Shown here one piece after another: positions 27,442-36,658 of a stretch of DNA of 64,000 nucleotides. The stretch comes from Psychrobacillus sp. INOP01 (GTDB lineage: Bacteria > Bacillota > Bacilli > Bacillales_A > Planococcaceae), in the NCBI RefSeq assembly GCF_018140925.1, contig NZ_CP073315.1, forward strand, positions 3,596,001-3,660,000. Reading direction: 5' to 3'. The position numbers and the translations under genes were made by a program. The notes beneath the pieces are model-generated. The model was not told the origin of the DNA. It saw only the letters and a list, made by a program, of their open reading frames with translations, and did no database searches. Positions within the stretch are counted from its first letter, which is position 1, and every line of letters starts with the position of its first letter.

Positions 27442-29475
27442 ATGCAAGTCCGCGATATAACCGTATTGGCAGCTGTAATATCTATTGTGGCGATGCTCGT
27501 AATACCTCTCCCTCACTGGTTGATAAGTTTTCTTATTATTATAAATATTACGATAGCCTTATTAATATTGATGACCGCTATGAATATGAAAGAAGCTTTA
27601 GAGTTCTCAGTATTCCCAACAATCGTTTTACTCGTTACATTATTTAGACTTGCTTTAAATATTTCCACGACAAGAGCAATCTTAGCTGAGGGTGACGCAG
27701 GTAAAGTAGTTGAAACCTTTGGTACATTTGTTACAGGAGGAAATATGCTTGTTGGTCTAGTCGTTTTTGCTATTTTAGTTATTATAAACTTTATCGTAAT
27801 TACGAAAGGTGCAGAGCGTGTTTCTGAAGTTGCTGCTCGTTTTACATTAGATGCAATGCCGGGTAAACAAATGAGTATCGATGCGGATTTAAATGCGGGG
27901 ATGATTTCGGAGAAAGAAGCACGAGAAAGACGTGAAAAGGTTAGTGGTGAAGCAGACTTTTACGGAGCTATGGACGGGGCAACAAAATTCGTAAAAGGAG
28001 ATGCTATAGCAGGTATCATTATCGTAATTATCAACTTATTATTCGGTATTATTATCGGGGTTGTACAATTTGGACTACCTTTTGGTGAAGCGGCAGTACT
28101 ATTTTCAACACTAACTGTCGGGGATGGTCTCGTTTCCCAGATTCCTGCATTATTAATCTCAACAGCGACGGGGATTGTTGTAACAAGAGCTGCATCTAAA
28201 GGTAATCTTGGTGGAGATATTACAGGTCAATTGTTTAATCAGCCAAAACTTCTTTATGTTGCAGCTGTGACAATAACGCTTCTAGGTATTGTCACACCAA
28301 TTGGCTTAGTTTTAACTTTGCCAGTTGCAATAGCACTTGCAGTAGGTGCTTATATGATAAGTAAGGCAAGTAAAGAAGACCCAGACGAAATAGAAGAATT
28401 TGAAGAGGAAGTAACAACTGATAATATGAAAAGTCCTGAAAATGTTATTAATCTGCTAAATGTGGATCCAATCGAATTCGAGTTTGGATATGGATTGATT
28501 CCGTTAGTGGATGCTGCACAGGGCGGAGATTTACTTGATCGTGTCGTAATGATTCGTAGACAGCTTGCACTTGAATTAGGTGTAGTTATTCCAGTAGTTC
28601 GCATTCGTGATAATATTCAGCTTCAACCAAACGAATATCGTATCAAGATTAAAGGCAATGAAATGGCTAGAGGAGAGCTTCTTTTAGATCATTATTTAGC
28701 AATGAGTCCTGGTGACGATGATTCGATCGATGGTATTGATACAGTTGAACCCTCCTTTGGTTTACCTGCAAAATGGATTACGGAATCTGTGAAGGAAGAA
28801 GCGGAAATACTAGGATATACCGTTGTCGATCCGCCAAGTGTTGTTTCCACACATATGACTGAAATCATCCGAAATAATGCACATGAATTATTAGGTCGCC
28901 AAGAGACGAAACAATTAATCGATCATATTAGAGAGACTTACCCTATTCTAGTAGACGAATTAACACCTACTCCATTGACAGTAGGAGAAATTCAAAAAAT
29001 ATTGAGCAATCTATTAAGAGAGCATGTATCTATTCGGAATTTGCCAATCATTTTTGAGACCCTTGCAGACTATTCAAAAATGACGTCGGATGCCGATGTA
29101 TTAACTGAATACTCCAGACAATCTTTAGCGAAACAAATTACAACACAATACGCTGGAAATAGTAATGTTCTAAAAGTGTTAACGGTCTCTGGTAAAGTAG
29201 AAAAACTAATTGCCGACAGTATTCAACAAACAGAACATGGAAACTATTTATCTATAGATCCAAGTGATTCTCAAGCAATATTAGAGTCTATGGCAAAAGA
29301 AATAGAGCGTGCTTCCATGATGGAACAGTCTCCAATCATTCTTTGTTCACCTGCAGTAAGAATGTATGTTAGACAAATGACTGAAAGATATTTCCCACAT
29401 GTACCAATTCTTTCTTATAATGAACTAGAATCCTCAATCGAGGTACAAAGTGTCGGGGTGGTGAATGTAGATTGA
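27442..29475 (+). CDS. flhA: flagellar export gate protein FlhA
   Basis: Largest export-gate subunit. Eight hydrophobic helices lie in the first 320 residues, including the FHIPEP-family signature around RFTLDAMPGKQMSIDADLN. The cytoplasmic four-part domain follows from about residue 330. Length is 677 residues. AGAGGTGG precedes ATG 27442. The stop overlaps the flhF start. Confidence 0.97.
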   Translation: MQVRDITVLAAVISIVAMLVIPLPHWLISFLIIINITIALLILMTAMNMKEALEFSVFPTIVLLVTLFRLALNISTTRAILAEGDAGKVVETFGTFVTGGNMLVGLVVFAILVIINFIVITKGAERVSEVAARFTLDAMPGKQMSIDADLNAGMISEKEARERREKVSGEADFYGAMDGATKFVKGDAIAGIIIVIINLLFGIIIGVVQFGLPFGEAAVLFSTLTVGDGLVSQIPALLISTATGIVVTRAASKGNLGGDITGQLFNQPKLLYVAAVTITLLGIVTPIGLVLTLPVAIALAVGAYMISKASKEDPDEIEEFEEEVTTDNMKSPENVINLLNVDPIEFEFGYGLIPLVDAAQGGDLLDRVVMIRRQLALELGVVIPVVRIRDNIQLQPNEYRIKIKGNEMARGELLLDHYLAMSPGDDDSIDGIDTVEPSFGLPAKWITESVKEEAEILGYTVVDPPSVVSTHMTEIIRNNAHELLGRQETKQLIDHIRETYPILVDELTPTPLTVGEIQKILSNLLREHVSIRNLPIIFETLADYSKMTSDADVLTEYSRQSLAKQITTQYAGNSNVLKVLTVSGKVEKLIADSIQQTEHGNYLSIDPSDSQAILESMAKEIERASMMEQSPIILCSPAVRMYVRQMTERYFPHVPILSYNELESSIEVQSVGVVNVD

Positions 29476-30587
29476 AGATGAAAAAATATACGGCGAGTAC
29501 AATGCCAGAAGCTATGAAGTTAATACGTAAAGAACTTGGTGACGACGCAGTTATTTTAAGTTCAAAGGTAGTCTACTCGAAAGGTTTTTTAGGCTTGTTT
29601 AAGAAAAAATCTATCGAAGTGTTAGCTGGAATGGATACATTCGAGCAATCCAGTAAAACATTTGAGGTGCCAACTATGGTACCTCAAGAACATCAAAATG
29701 TTTCTGTGGAGATAAAAAAAGAATTAGAAGATTTGAAACAACTAGTAAAGAATATTCAACGTCCAGAAATGTTAAGTTCATATCCAGCAGAAATGAAAAC
29801 TCTTATGGACTATTTACAAGAGCAAGAATTGTCAGAGGAGCTTATCACACCTGTAAGTGATGAGCTTTTTGTGCATCTAAAAAGTAATACTGAAGATTTT
29901 GAAATAAAAGATCAAATTACTATAACGAAAAATCTACTCAAAACAAAAATTGAGCATCTTCCGTTCGGTGGAGTTTCGTATACGAAGAAATATATAAATG
30001 TTCTCGGTCCAACAGGTGTTGGTAAAACGACGACGATAGCTAAAATGGCTGCACGAGCGGTTTTAGAAAAAAAGAAAAAAGTAGGCTTTATTACGACGGA
30101 TACATATCGAATTGCAGCAATTGAACAACTAAAAACATATGCAGGTTTACTTCAAGCTCCTCTCGAAATTGTCTACAATGAAAAAGATTTGCAAGAAGCT
30201 ATGGTAAAGTTTGATAATTTAGATATTGTATTTATAGATACAGCAGGTAGAAACTATAAAGAAACTAAATTTGTAAGAGATTTGCAAAAACTAATTGAGT
30301 TCGAAGTGAATACGGAAACCTTCCTAGTACTCTCTTCTACGTCTAAGCAAAAGGACATGGAAGTGATAATAGAACAATTTAGTGAATTTCCTATTGAAAA
30401 ATTTATCTTTACTAAGGTTGATGAAACAAATACTATTGGCTCAATTATCAATTTAATGGTTAAATATAATAAGGGACTTGCTTACTACACGGATGGTCAA
30501 GAAGTCCCGGAAGATATTATGGAAGCTAGTCTTGAAGAATTACTCAAATTATTTTTAAAGGGGATTCGCTATGAGAGATCAAGCTGA
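29472..30587 (+). CDS. flhF: flagellar placement GTPase FlhF
   Basis: SRP-like GTPase that helps set flagellar position and number. The N-terminal basic region precedes a long linker and the NG domain from about residue 160. G1 is [32 protein letters not shown] follows, G3 is DTAGRN and G4 is TKVDE. TTG 29472 gives MKMKKYTAS, which aligns with B. subtilis FlhF better than ATG 29478. Length is 371 residues. It overlaps flhA by 4 bases and flhG by 17. Confidence 0.95.
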   Translation: MKMKKYTASTMPEAMKLIRKELGDDAVILSSKVVYSKGFLGLFKKKSIEVLAGMDTFEQSSKTFEVPTMVPQEHQNVSVEIKKELEDLKQLVKNIQRPEMLSSYPAEMKTLMDYLQEQELSEELITPVSDELFVHLKSNTEDFEIKDQITITKNLLKTKIEHLPFGGVSYTKKYINVLGPTGVGKTTTIAKMAARAVLEKKKKVGFITTDTYRIAAIEQLKTYAGLLQAPLEIVYNEKDLQEAMVKFDNLDIVFIDTAGRNYKETKFVRDLQKLIEFEVNTETFLVLSSTSKQKDMEVIIEQFSEFPIEKFIFTKVDETNTIGSIINLMVKYNKGLAYYTDGQEVPEDIMEASLEELLKLFLKGIRYERSS

Positions 30588-31443
30588 AGAACTAAGAATG
30601 AAAATGCTTCGGAACCAAAATAGGCTAGGGCGATCAATAGCAGTAGTTAGCGGTAAAGGTGGAGTTGGAAAAAGCAATTTTTCCATAAATTTCACCACAA
30701 CTTTAAGTGGGCAAGGTAAAAAAGTTGTACTCATTGATATGGATATTGGAATGGGAAATATTCATATTTTACTTGGTAAATCAGTACCCTTTAATTTAAA
30801 GGACTATTTAGTCGGAGATCAGCCATTAGAATCAGTGATGTTTGAAGGTCCGAACGACTTACAATATATATCTGGTGGTTCAGGGTTAAGTGGCGTTATG
30901 GAGTGGACCGAGGATATGTTCAATCGGTTGATAGAGGCTTTCGAATATTTACAGAAAAACTATGATTATATTGTGTTTGATATGGGGGCAGGTGCTACTA
31001 GTCAGACATTGGATTTGTTAGTCTCTGTAGACGATATTATTGTCATAACAACGGCAGAGCCTACATCTATAACAGATGCTTATTCTATGATGAAATACAT
31101 TTACTATAAGGATTCTGATAAAAACTTCTTTCTTATTTGCAACAGGGCGTTTACCGATGAAGAAGGGGCAGATACTACTGCTAGATTAAAGCTAGCTATG
31201 TCCAAGTTTCTATCCAAAGAGATTACGGTATTAGGTGTATTGCCTGAAGATTCAGTTGTTCGGAAAGCTGTAAGGGAACAAATACCATTCTCTATTTTAT
31301 ATCCTCAAGCAGAAATAACGAAAAAGCTAAAAAAAATAGCTTCTGCATTTACTGATTTTGAAGATACGGAAGATGATGTTCCTAAGCACAATAAATTCAT
31401 ATCTCGATTAAAGAGTCTTTTTTCGCAGAAGGGCGTGAGATGA
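30571..31443 (+). CDS. flhG: MinD-like ATPase FlhG (YlxH)
   Basis: ParA/MinD-type ATPase that activates FlhF GTPase and controls flagellar pattern. The deviant Walker A is SGKGGVGKSNFSINF, and the switch region is VLIDMDIGMGNIHILLGK. Residues around DYIVFDMGAG form Walker B. The N-terminal DQAEELR segment resembles the FlhF-activating helix. Length is 290 residues. ATG 30571 lies inside the end of flhF. Confidence 0.94.
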   Translation: MRDQAEELRMKMLRNQNRLGRSIAVVSGKGGVGKSNFSINFTTTLSGQGKKVVLIDMDIGMGNIHILLGKSVPFNLKDYLVGDQPLESVMFEGPNDLQYISGGSGLSGVMEWTEDMFNRLIEAFEYLQKNYDYIVFDMGAGATSQTLDLLVSVDDIIVITTAEPTSITDAYSMMKYIYYKDSDKNFFLICNRAFTDEEGADTTARLKLAMSKFLSKEITVLGVLPEDSVVRKAVREQIPFSILYPQAEITKKLKKIASAFTDFEDTEDDVPKHNKFISRLKSLFSQKGVR

Positions 31444-32540
31444 TGGACGTTAGAACAAAAAAAAAGCTGTTAATAGTAGATGATTCTGCATTCATGCGAA
31501 AACTTATAAGTGATTTCTTTGTGGATAACAAAACGATAGAAGTAATAGGTATTGCTAGGAATGGAAAAGACGCAATTGAAAAAATAAAGACTCTGCAACC
31601 AGATGTCATTACAATGGATGTTGAAATGCCAGTGATGAATGGTTTGGATGCACTACTCAGGATAATGACTGATATGCCAGTTCCAGTTGTAATGCTATCT
31701 AGTACAACAAAAAGTGGGGCGGAAAGTACGATGCAAGCGATGGAATATGGCGCCGTTGATTTTATCGCAAAGCCAAGTGGCACCATTTCATTAGATTTAC
31801 ATAAAATTAAAGAGGAATTAATAGAAAAAGTAGAAAATGCAGCACAAGTATCCATAAAAAAAATGAAAAAACGTTCCCCACAACCTATAAATAATAGGGC
31901 ATCCGAAAATGTAGTAGTAAAGAAAATACCTGACTCACCTAGTTCTATCAAGTGGAACAAGACGAACAAGAAAATGGTCTTAATTGGAACTTCAACTGGA
32001 GGACCGAGAGCTCTTCAAGAAGTGATTACAAAACTTCCAAGCAATATGAAAGCTCCAGTTTTAATTGTTCAACATATGCCTGCTGGATTTACAAAGTCAT
32101 TGGCACAAAGACTCAATCAATTATCTGAAATTGAGGTAAAAGAAGCGGAAGATGGTGATTTGCTTCAAGATGGACATGCGTATATTGCCCCTGGAGGCTA
32201 TCATATGCGCATTCAGAAACGAGCATCATCTTATTATATTGTTCTAAATGACAAAGAAGCTCCACGAAACGGACATAGGCCGGCTGTAGATATACTTTTT
32301 GCAGATAATAGTCAGTTTAATGATTTTGATAAGATTGCAGTTATTATGACAGGAATGGGATCTGATGGATCTCTCGGTCTTAAAGAGTTGAAAAAGAGCG
32401 GAAATGTCGTGGCCATTGCTGAAGCAGCGAGTACATGCATTGTATATGGAATGCCAAAGGCTGCCGTAGAAACAAATTTAGTAAATGAAGTAGTGGATTT
32501 AGATCAAATAGCAAAAACCATCATACAATATCTACCTTAA
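31440..32540 (+). CDS. cheB: chemotaxis glutamate methylesterase CheB
   Basis: Demethylates chemoreceptors. An N-terminal receiver domain with acidic pair D14-D15 and phosphorylation site D60 (VITMDVEMPVMNG) is joined to a C-terminal methylesterase. The catalytic triad regions are GTSTGGPRAL (Ser), VQHMPAGF (His) and MTGMGSDG (Asp). Length is 366 residues. Two adjacent ATG codons, 31440 and 31443, are possible starts. cheR is not in this window. Confidence 0.96.
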   Translation: MMDVRTKKKLLIVDDSAFMRKLISDFFVDNKTIEVIGIARNGKDAIEKIKTLQPDVITMDVEMPVMNGLDALLRIMTDMPVPVVMLSSTTKSGAESTMQAMEYGAVDFIAKPSGTISLDLHKIKEELIEKVENAAQVSIKKMKKRSPQPINNRASENVVVKKIPDSPSSIKWNKTNKKMVLIGTSTGGPRALQEVITKLPSNMKAPVLIVQHMPAGFTKSLAQRLNQLSEIEVKEAEDGDLLQDGHAYIAPGGYHMRIQKRASSYYIVLNDKEAPRNGHRPAVDILFADNSQFNDFDKIAVIMTGMGSDGSLGLKELKKSGNVVAIAEAASTCIVYGMPKAAVETNLVNEVVDLDQIAKTIIQYLP

Positions 32541-32554
32541 AGGGGTGTCAATCA

Positions 32555-34612
32555 ATGGATACAAATCAATATTTGGAAATGTTTATAGAAGAGAGCAAGG
32601 AACATTTACAAGCTTGTAATGAACATTTATTAGAATTAGAAAAGAATCCTGAAAACATAGCAATAGTCAATGAAGTATTCCGCTCTGCACATACTTTAAA
32701 AGGTATGTCAGCAACAATGGGTTATGAAGATATCGCAAATTTAACGCATAAGATGGAAAATGTTTTAGATGAAATTAGAAATAGCCGTTTGCATGTAACC
32801 GCTGAATTACTAGACGTTGTTTTCGTTGCTGTCGATCAATTGGAAGAAATGGTATTGGATATTGCGGCAGGAGGAAAAGGAAAGCTAGATGTAACAGATA
32901 CTGTACAAAAGCTACATAAAATAGAAACTGGGGAAGAAATTCCAGTTGCTGCTACAACAGTAGAACCCGTTGTTGTAGGTAATATTGCTCAAGAGAACTG
33001 GTTAACTTATGACGATTATGAAATGACTGTCATTCAACAGTCAGTTGAACAGGATTTCTTTACGTATGAAATTTCTGTCAAACTACGTGAAGATTGCTTA
33101 CTAAAAGCTGCAAGAGTATATATGGTTTTTGAATTGCTAGAGAAAATGGGAGACGTTATAAAATCTTCTCCATCTGTGGAAAAATTGGAGGGAGAAGATT
33201 TTGATGAAATTTTCTATGTAGCTTTAGTTACAACTGAACCTTCAGAAGATGTGCAAAAGAAATTGATGAAAGTCTCTGAAGTGACAGAAGTACTAGTGAA
33301 CACAGTAACATTAGAACAACTTAAAAAACGAAATAATTTAGAGTTAGACAAAGTTGAAGAGAATTCAGTTGTGGAAATTGCTGATGTCATAGAAGATAAG
33401 CGACAAATAGTGGAAGTAAAATCTCCTGAAAAATCTACTACATCTAAAAATAATCAAGTTCAATCTAGTAAAACTATTCGTGTGAATATTGAACGATTGG
33501 ATATATTGATGAATTTATTTGAGGAATTAGTAATTGACCGTGGTCGTCTACAGTCAATCTCCGAAGATTTACATAATAGCGAGTTAGATGAAACAGTAGA
33601 ACGTATGTCTCGTATAACTGGAGATCTACAAAATATTATATTAAATATGCGTATGGTTCCTGTTGAAACAGTATTTAATAGATTCCCAAGAATGGTACGC
33701 CAGTTAGCACGTGATTTAAACAAAAAAATCAATTTAGAAGTGATTGGTGCTGAAACAGAATTAGATCGAACAGTAATTGATGAAATTGGGGACCCTCTTG
33801 TACATTTAATAAGAAATTCCTTAGATCATGGGGTAGAAAGCCCTGAAATCCGTTTAGCTAAAGGTAAATCAGAGGAAGGCACAGTCGTACTTCGTGCATA
33901 CCATAGCGGAAATCATGTGTTTATCGAGATTGAGGATGATGGTGCAGGTATTAACCGTGAGAAAGTCTTGAAAAAAGCTATCTCAAAAGGAATTGTTTCA
34001 AACGAAGTGGCTCAAACGTTAAGTGATAAACAAGTAGCAGAGCTTATTCTTTCTTCTGGGTTCTCTACAGCTGATGTTATTTCAGACGTTTCGGGTAGAG
34101 GCGTTGGATTAGACGTGGTAAAAACGACGATTGAATCTCTTGGTGGTTCTATTGATATTTCATCGACGGAAGGGAAAGGGTCATTATTTTCTATCCAATT
34201 ACCGTTAACACTTTCTATTATTTCAGTAATGCTAGTAGAACTTGGTGAGGAAATATACGCTATACCGCTCTCTTCTATTATCGAGACAGCGATTATTCGC
34301 TCTTCAGATATATTAAATGCTCATAACCAAAAAGTGATAGATTTCCGTGGGAAAGTTGTTCCTTTAGTATTCTTAGAAAATGTATTTGATGTTCCTAGAG
34401 AAAGTACAGATGATGAATTTCACTCTGTTGTTCTTGTCCGAAAAGGAGATAAAATGGCTGGCCTAGTTGTAGATTCGTTTATCGGTCAGCAAGAAATCGT
34501 TTTAAAATCACTTGGTGCATATTTATCAAGTGTATTCGCAATCTCTGGTGCAACTATTTTGGGTAATGGTAAAGTAGCGCTAATTGTAGATTGTAATGCA
34601 TTAATCGGTTAA
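32555..34612 (+). CDS. cheA: chemotaxis histidine kinase CheA
   Basis: Receptor-coupled kinase that phosphorylates CheY and CheB. Domains in order are HPt with phosphorylated H46 (FRSAHTLKGM), a CheY-binding P2 region (about 150-265), dimerisation (about 305-365), an ATPase domain with N box HLIRNSLDHG, G1 IEDDGAG and G2 SGRGVGLDVV, and a C-terminal CheW-like domain. Length is 685 residues. GGGGTG precedes the ATG. Confidence 0.97.
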   Translation: MDTNQYLEMFIEESKEHLQACNEHLLELEKNPENIAIVNEVFRSAHTLKGMSATMGYEDIANLTHKMENVLDEIRNSRLHVTAELLDVVFVAVDQLEEMVLDIAAGGKGKLDVTDTVQKLHKIETGEEIPVAATTVEPVVVGNIAQENWLTYDDYEMTVIQQSVEQDFFTYEISVKLREDCLLKAARVYMVFELLEKMGDVIKSSPSVEKLEGEDFDEIFYVALVTTEPSEDVQKKLMKVSEVTEVLVNTVTLEQLKKRNNLELDKVEENSVVEIADVIEDKRQIVEVKSPEKSTTSKNNQVQSSKTIRVNIERLDILMNLFEELVIDRGRLQSISEDLHNSELDETVERMSRITGDLQNIILNMRMVPVETVFNRFPRMVRQLARDLNKKINLEVIGAETELDRTVIDEIGDPLVHLIRNSLDHGVESPEIRLAKGKSEEGTVVLRAYHSGNHVFIEIEDDGAGINREKVLKKAISKGIVSNEVAQTLSDKQVAELILSSGFSTADVISDVSGRGVGLDVVKTTIESLGGSIDISSTEGKGSLFSIQLPLTLSIISVMLVELGEEIYAIPLSSIIETAIIRSSDILNAHNQKVIDFRGKVVPLVFLENVFDVPRESTDDEFHSVVLVRKGDKMAGLVVDSFIGQQEIVLKSLGAYLSSVFAISGATILGNGKVALIVDCNALIG

Positions 34613-34644
34613 ATAGCATCTACTAGAAAGGATGAGAGAGCATT

Positions 34645-35100
34645 ATGACAGTAGCAGTAGACTTTGAAAATTTAAAAGTAGTAGTTTTTCAACTGGCAGA
34701 CAAAGAATATGTGATACCTGTAAGTCAGGTTCAAGGTATTGAAAAACTTATTTATATTACACGTGTCCCTAAAACTCCTTCATTTGTGAAGGGAGTTATC
34801 AACTTACGAGGGGTAGTTACTCCTATTATTGATTTGAAAAATCGCTTTGGACTAGGAGAGAGTAGTTTAAGTGAATCTACTCGTATTATTATAATAACGT
34901 TGGACGATATGGATGTTGGGGTGATTGTTGACTCTGCTAATGATGTATTAGATATTCCAGTTGATTCAATTGAACCACAGCCTGAGGTAGTTGGGGGTAT
35001 GGAACAAGACTTTATAGCTGGAGTTGCAAAAATCGATAGCCGTCTTTTAATCCTTCTTCACTTAAATCATGTATTAAATCCTATTAAGTCAGGAGTTTAA
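34645..35100 (+). CDS. cheW: chemotaxis adaptor CheW
   Basis: Couples receptors to CheA. A single CheW domain with VVFQLADKEYVIPVSQVQGIE, the conserved VKGVINLRGVVTPIIDLKNRFG (in part) and VDSANDVLDIP. Length is 151 residues. AAAGGATGAGAG lies upstream. The stop touches the cheC start. Confidence 0.96.
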   Translation: MTVAVDFENLKVVVFQLADKEYVIPVSQVQGIEKLIYITRVPKTPSFVKGVINLRGVVTPIIDLKNRFGLGESSLSESTRIIIITLDDMDVGVIVDSANDVLDIPVDSIEPQPEVVGGMEQDFIAGVAKIDSRLLILLHLNHVLNPIKSGV

Positions 35101-35733
35101 ATGATGTATGACAGTAAAATAACCTCCATGCATTTAGATGTTTTAAAGGAAATAGGGAATATTGGTGCTGCACATGCTGCAACTGCATTGTCGACATTAT
35201 TAAATAAAAAAATTGACATGAAGGTACCAAAGGTGGAAATGGTTTCATTTGACGATATGATGGATTTAGCTGGTGGACCAGAAAGTGTAGTTGCTGGCAT
35301 TTATCTTCGTATAGAAGGTGATGTAACTGGCAGTATGTTTTTTGTCCTACCAGTAGAGCAAGCGAATCGATTCATACGAAGATTGGTACAAGATGAAACC
35401 TTCGATTTTCAAACAGGTGAAGTATCTGAAATAGGAGCCTCTGCAATGCAGGAACTTGGTAATATACTTTCTGGTTCCTATCTATCTGCATTATCAGATT
35501 TTACACGTTTAAAAATATACCCAACTGTACCTGCCCTGAGCGTAGATATGGTTGGTGCTATCATTAGTTTTGGATTGGTAGAGTTATCTCATATAAGTGA
35601 TTATGTCATTGTAATAGATACAGCTATTATTGAAGAGGACGTTCCAAATGAAGAAAGTGTGAAAGGGCATTTCTTTTTATTGCCAGATCCAGAATCATTT
35701 GATGCTATTTTTAAAGCTTTAGGAGTTAACTAA
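35101..35733 (+). CDS. cheC: CheY-P phosphatase CheC
   Basis: Removes phosphate from CheY and is stimulated by CheD. Both active-site segments of the family are present: LKEIGNIGAAHAATALS near residue 15 and MQELGNILSGSYLSALS near residue 118. Length is 210 residues. The ATG directly follows the cheW stop. It pairs with cheD two bases downstream, as in B. subtilis. Confidence 0.95.
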   Translation: MMYDSKITSMHLDVLKEIGNIGAAHAATALSTLLNKKIDMKVPKVEMVSFDDMMDLAGGPESVVAGIYLRIEGDVTGSMFFVLPVEQANRFIRRLVQDETFDFQTGEVSEIGASAMQELGNILSGSYLSALSDFTRLKIYPTVPALSVDMVGAIISFGLVELSHISDYVIVIDTAIIEEDVPNEESVKGHFFLLPDPESFDAIFKALGVN

Positions 35734-35734
35734 T

Positions 35735-36232
35735 ATGAACGCACAAGGTCAAATAGTAAAAGTCGGTATTGCAGATATGAATATTGCAAAAGCCCCGGAT
35801 AAAATACGTACTTCTGGGCTTGGTTCGTGTGTAGGAGTTGTTCTATATGACGAAAGATCAACAACAGTGGGCATGGTCCACGTTATGCTACCGGATTCTA
35901 GTCTTGGTAGAACTGAAACGATAAATATTGCGAAATTTGCAGATACGGGAATTACAGCGATGGTGGAGCAGTTAAAAATAGAAGGTATTCAATCTTATAA
36001 GCTAAAGGCTAAGATAGCTGGAGGAGCTCAAATGTTTCAGTTCTCTTCTACAAGAGATACAATGCGAATTGGGCCACGAAATGTCGAGGCGGTAAAAGAG
36101 TATTTAAAAAAATATTCTATTCCTATTCTTGCAGAAGATACAGGAGGAAATAGTGGCAGAACTATCGAGTTCGATCCCACTACCAAACTATTAAATATTC
36201 GAACAGTGAACCAAGGAGTGAGAAATATATAA
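35735..36232 (+). CDS. cheD: chemoreceptor glutamine deamidase CheD
   Basis: Deamidates receptor glutamines and regulates CheC. The catalytic cysteine is in TSGLGSCVGVVLYD and the histidine in GMVHVMLP. The threonine-containing GGAQMF motif also fits. Length is 165 residues. It overlaps the next small gene by one base. Confidence 0.95.
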   Translation: MNAQGQIVKVGIADMNIAKAPDKIRTSGLGSCVGVVLYDERSTTVGMVHVMLPDSSLGRTETINIAKFADTGITAMVEQLKIEGIQSYKLKAKIAGGAQMFQFSSTRDTMRIGPRNVEAVKEYLKKYSIPILAEDTGGNSGRTIEFDPTTKLLNIRTVNQGVRNI

Positions 36233-36546
36233 TGGTAGGAACTATTCTCTCTAACTTTTGGATAGCGCTTATTGCTTTTAGTGTATATTTTTTATATTCT
36301 TTTCCCTTTATAGAAGGAATGGGAATTATTCTTAAAGCGTGTATTGTTGCTTTTGTATTCTTTCTTCTAACATTTTTAGCTAGAGCAATTATTAGTTATA
36401 TAATAAGTAATCCACCGGAAGAAATTGAAGATGTTCTTGTTGAGAAGGATGCTGAAATTTTAAAATCCGAAATTTCTCCAGAAGATTATGCAGAGTTAGT
36501 AAAGACAATGTTAAAGGAAGATGAGCAGCCCAACTCACAGACTTAA
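36232..36546 (+). CDS. small two-helix membrane protein at the end of the fla/che operon
   Basis: I do not recognise a named family. The 104-residue protein has two hydrophobic segments (about residues 6-24 and 29-60) and an acidic cytoplasmic tail (PEEIEDVLVEKDAEILKSEI..). The ATG overlaps the cheD stop, with AAGGAGTG as the ribosome binding site, so it is surely translated with the chemotaxis genes. It is the last gene before a strong terminator. A motility or chemotaxis accessory role is a guess from position only. Confidence 0.75.
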   Translation: MVGTILSNFWIALIAFSVYFLYSFPFIEGMGIILKACIVAFVFFLLTFLARAIISYIISNPPEEIEDVLVEKDAEILKSEISPEDYAELVKTMLKEDEQPNSQT

Positions 36547-36570
36547 TAGGTCGTGATGAATGGAAAACAA

Positions 36571-36600
36571 GGGGAGTCGATAGTTTCGACTCCCCTTTTT
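36571..36600 (+). terminator. strong terminator between the fla/che operon and sigD
   Basis: A perfect 10-bp stem, GGGGAGTCGA (36571-36580) with TCGACTCCCC (36586-36595), has a 5-base loop and five T (36596-36600). It should end most fla/che transcripts before sigD. Confidence 0.93.
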
Positions 36601-36611
36601 AGTGAGATTTT

Positions 36612-36620
36612 TGTTATAAT
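36612..36620 (+). promoter_or_regulatory. candidate extended -10 promoter for sigD
   Basis: TGTTATAAT (36612-36620) is a perfect TATAAT preceded by TG at the extended -10 position. It lies about 40 bases before the sigD start and just after the terminator. No good -35 is visible at 17 bases, where the sequence is the terminator arm and T run. Confidence 0.55.
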
Positions 36621-36658
36621 AACCATAATGATCAGATATATTGGAAAGGGGGATAATT

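Noticed and set aside
31397-31969. Open minus-strand frame of 190 codons opposite cheB
   Set aside because: It is antisense to the receiver and linker of CheB and shows no family features.
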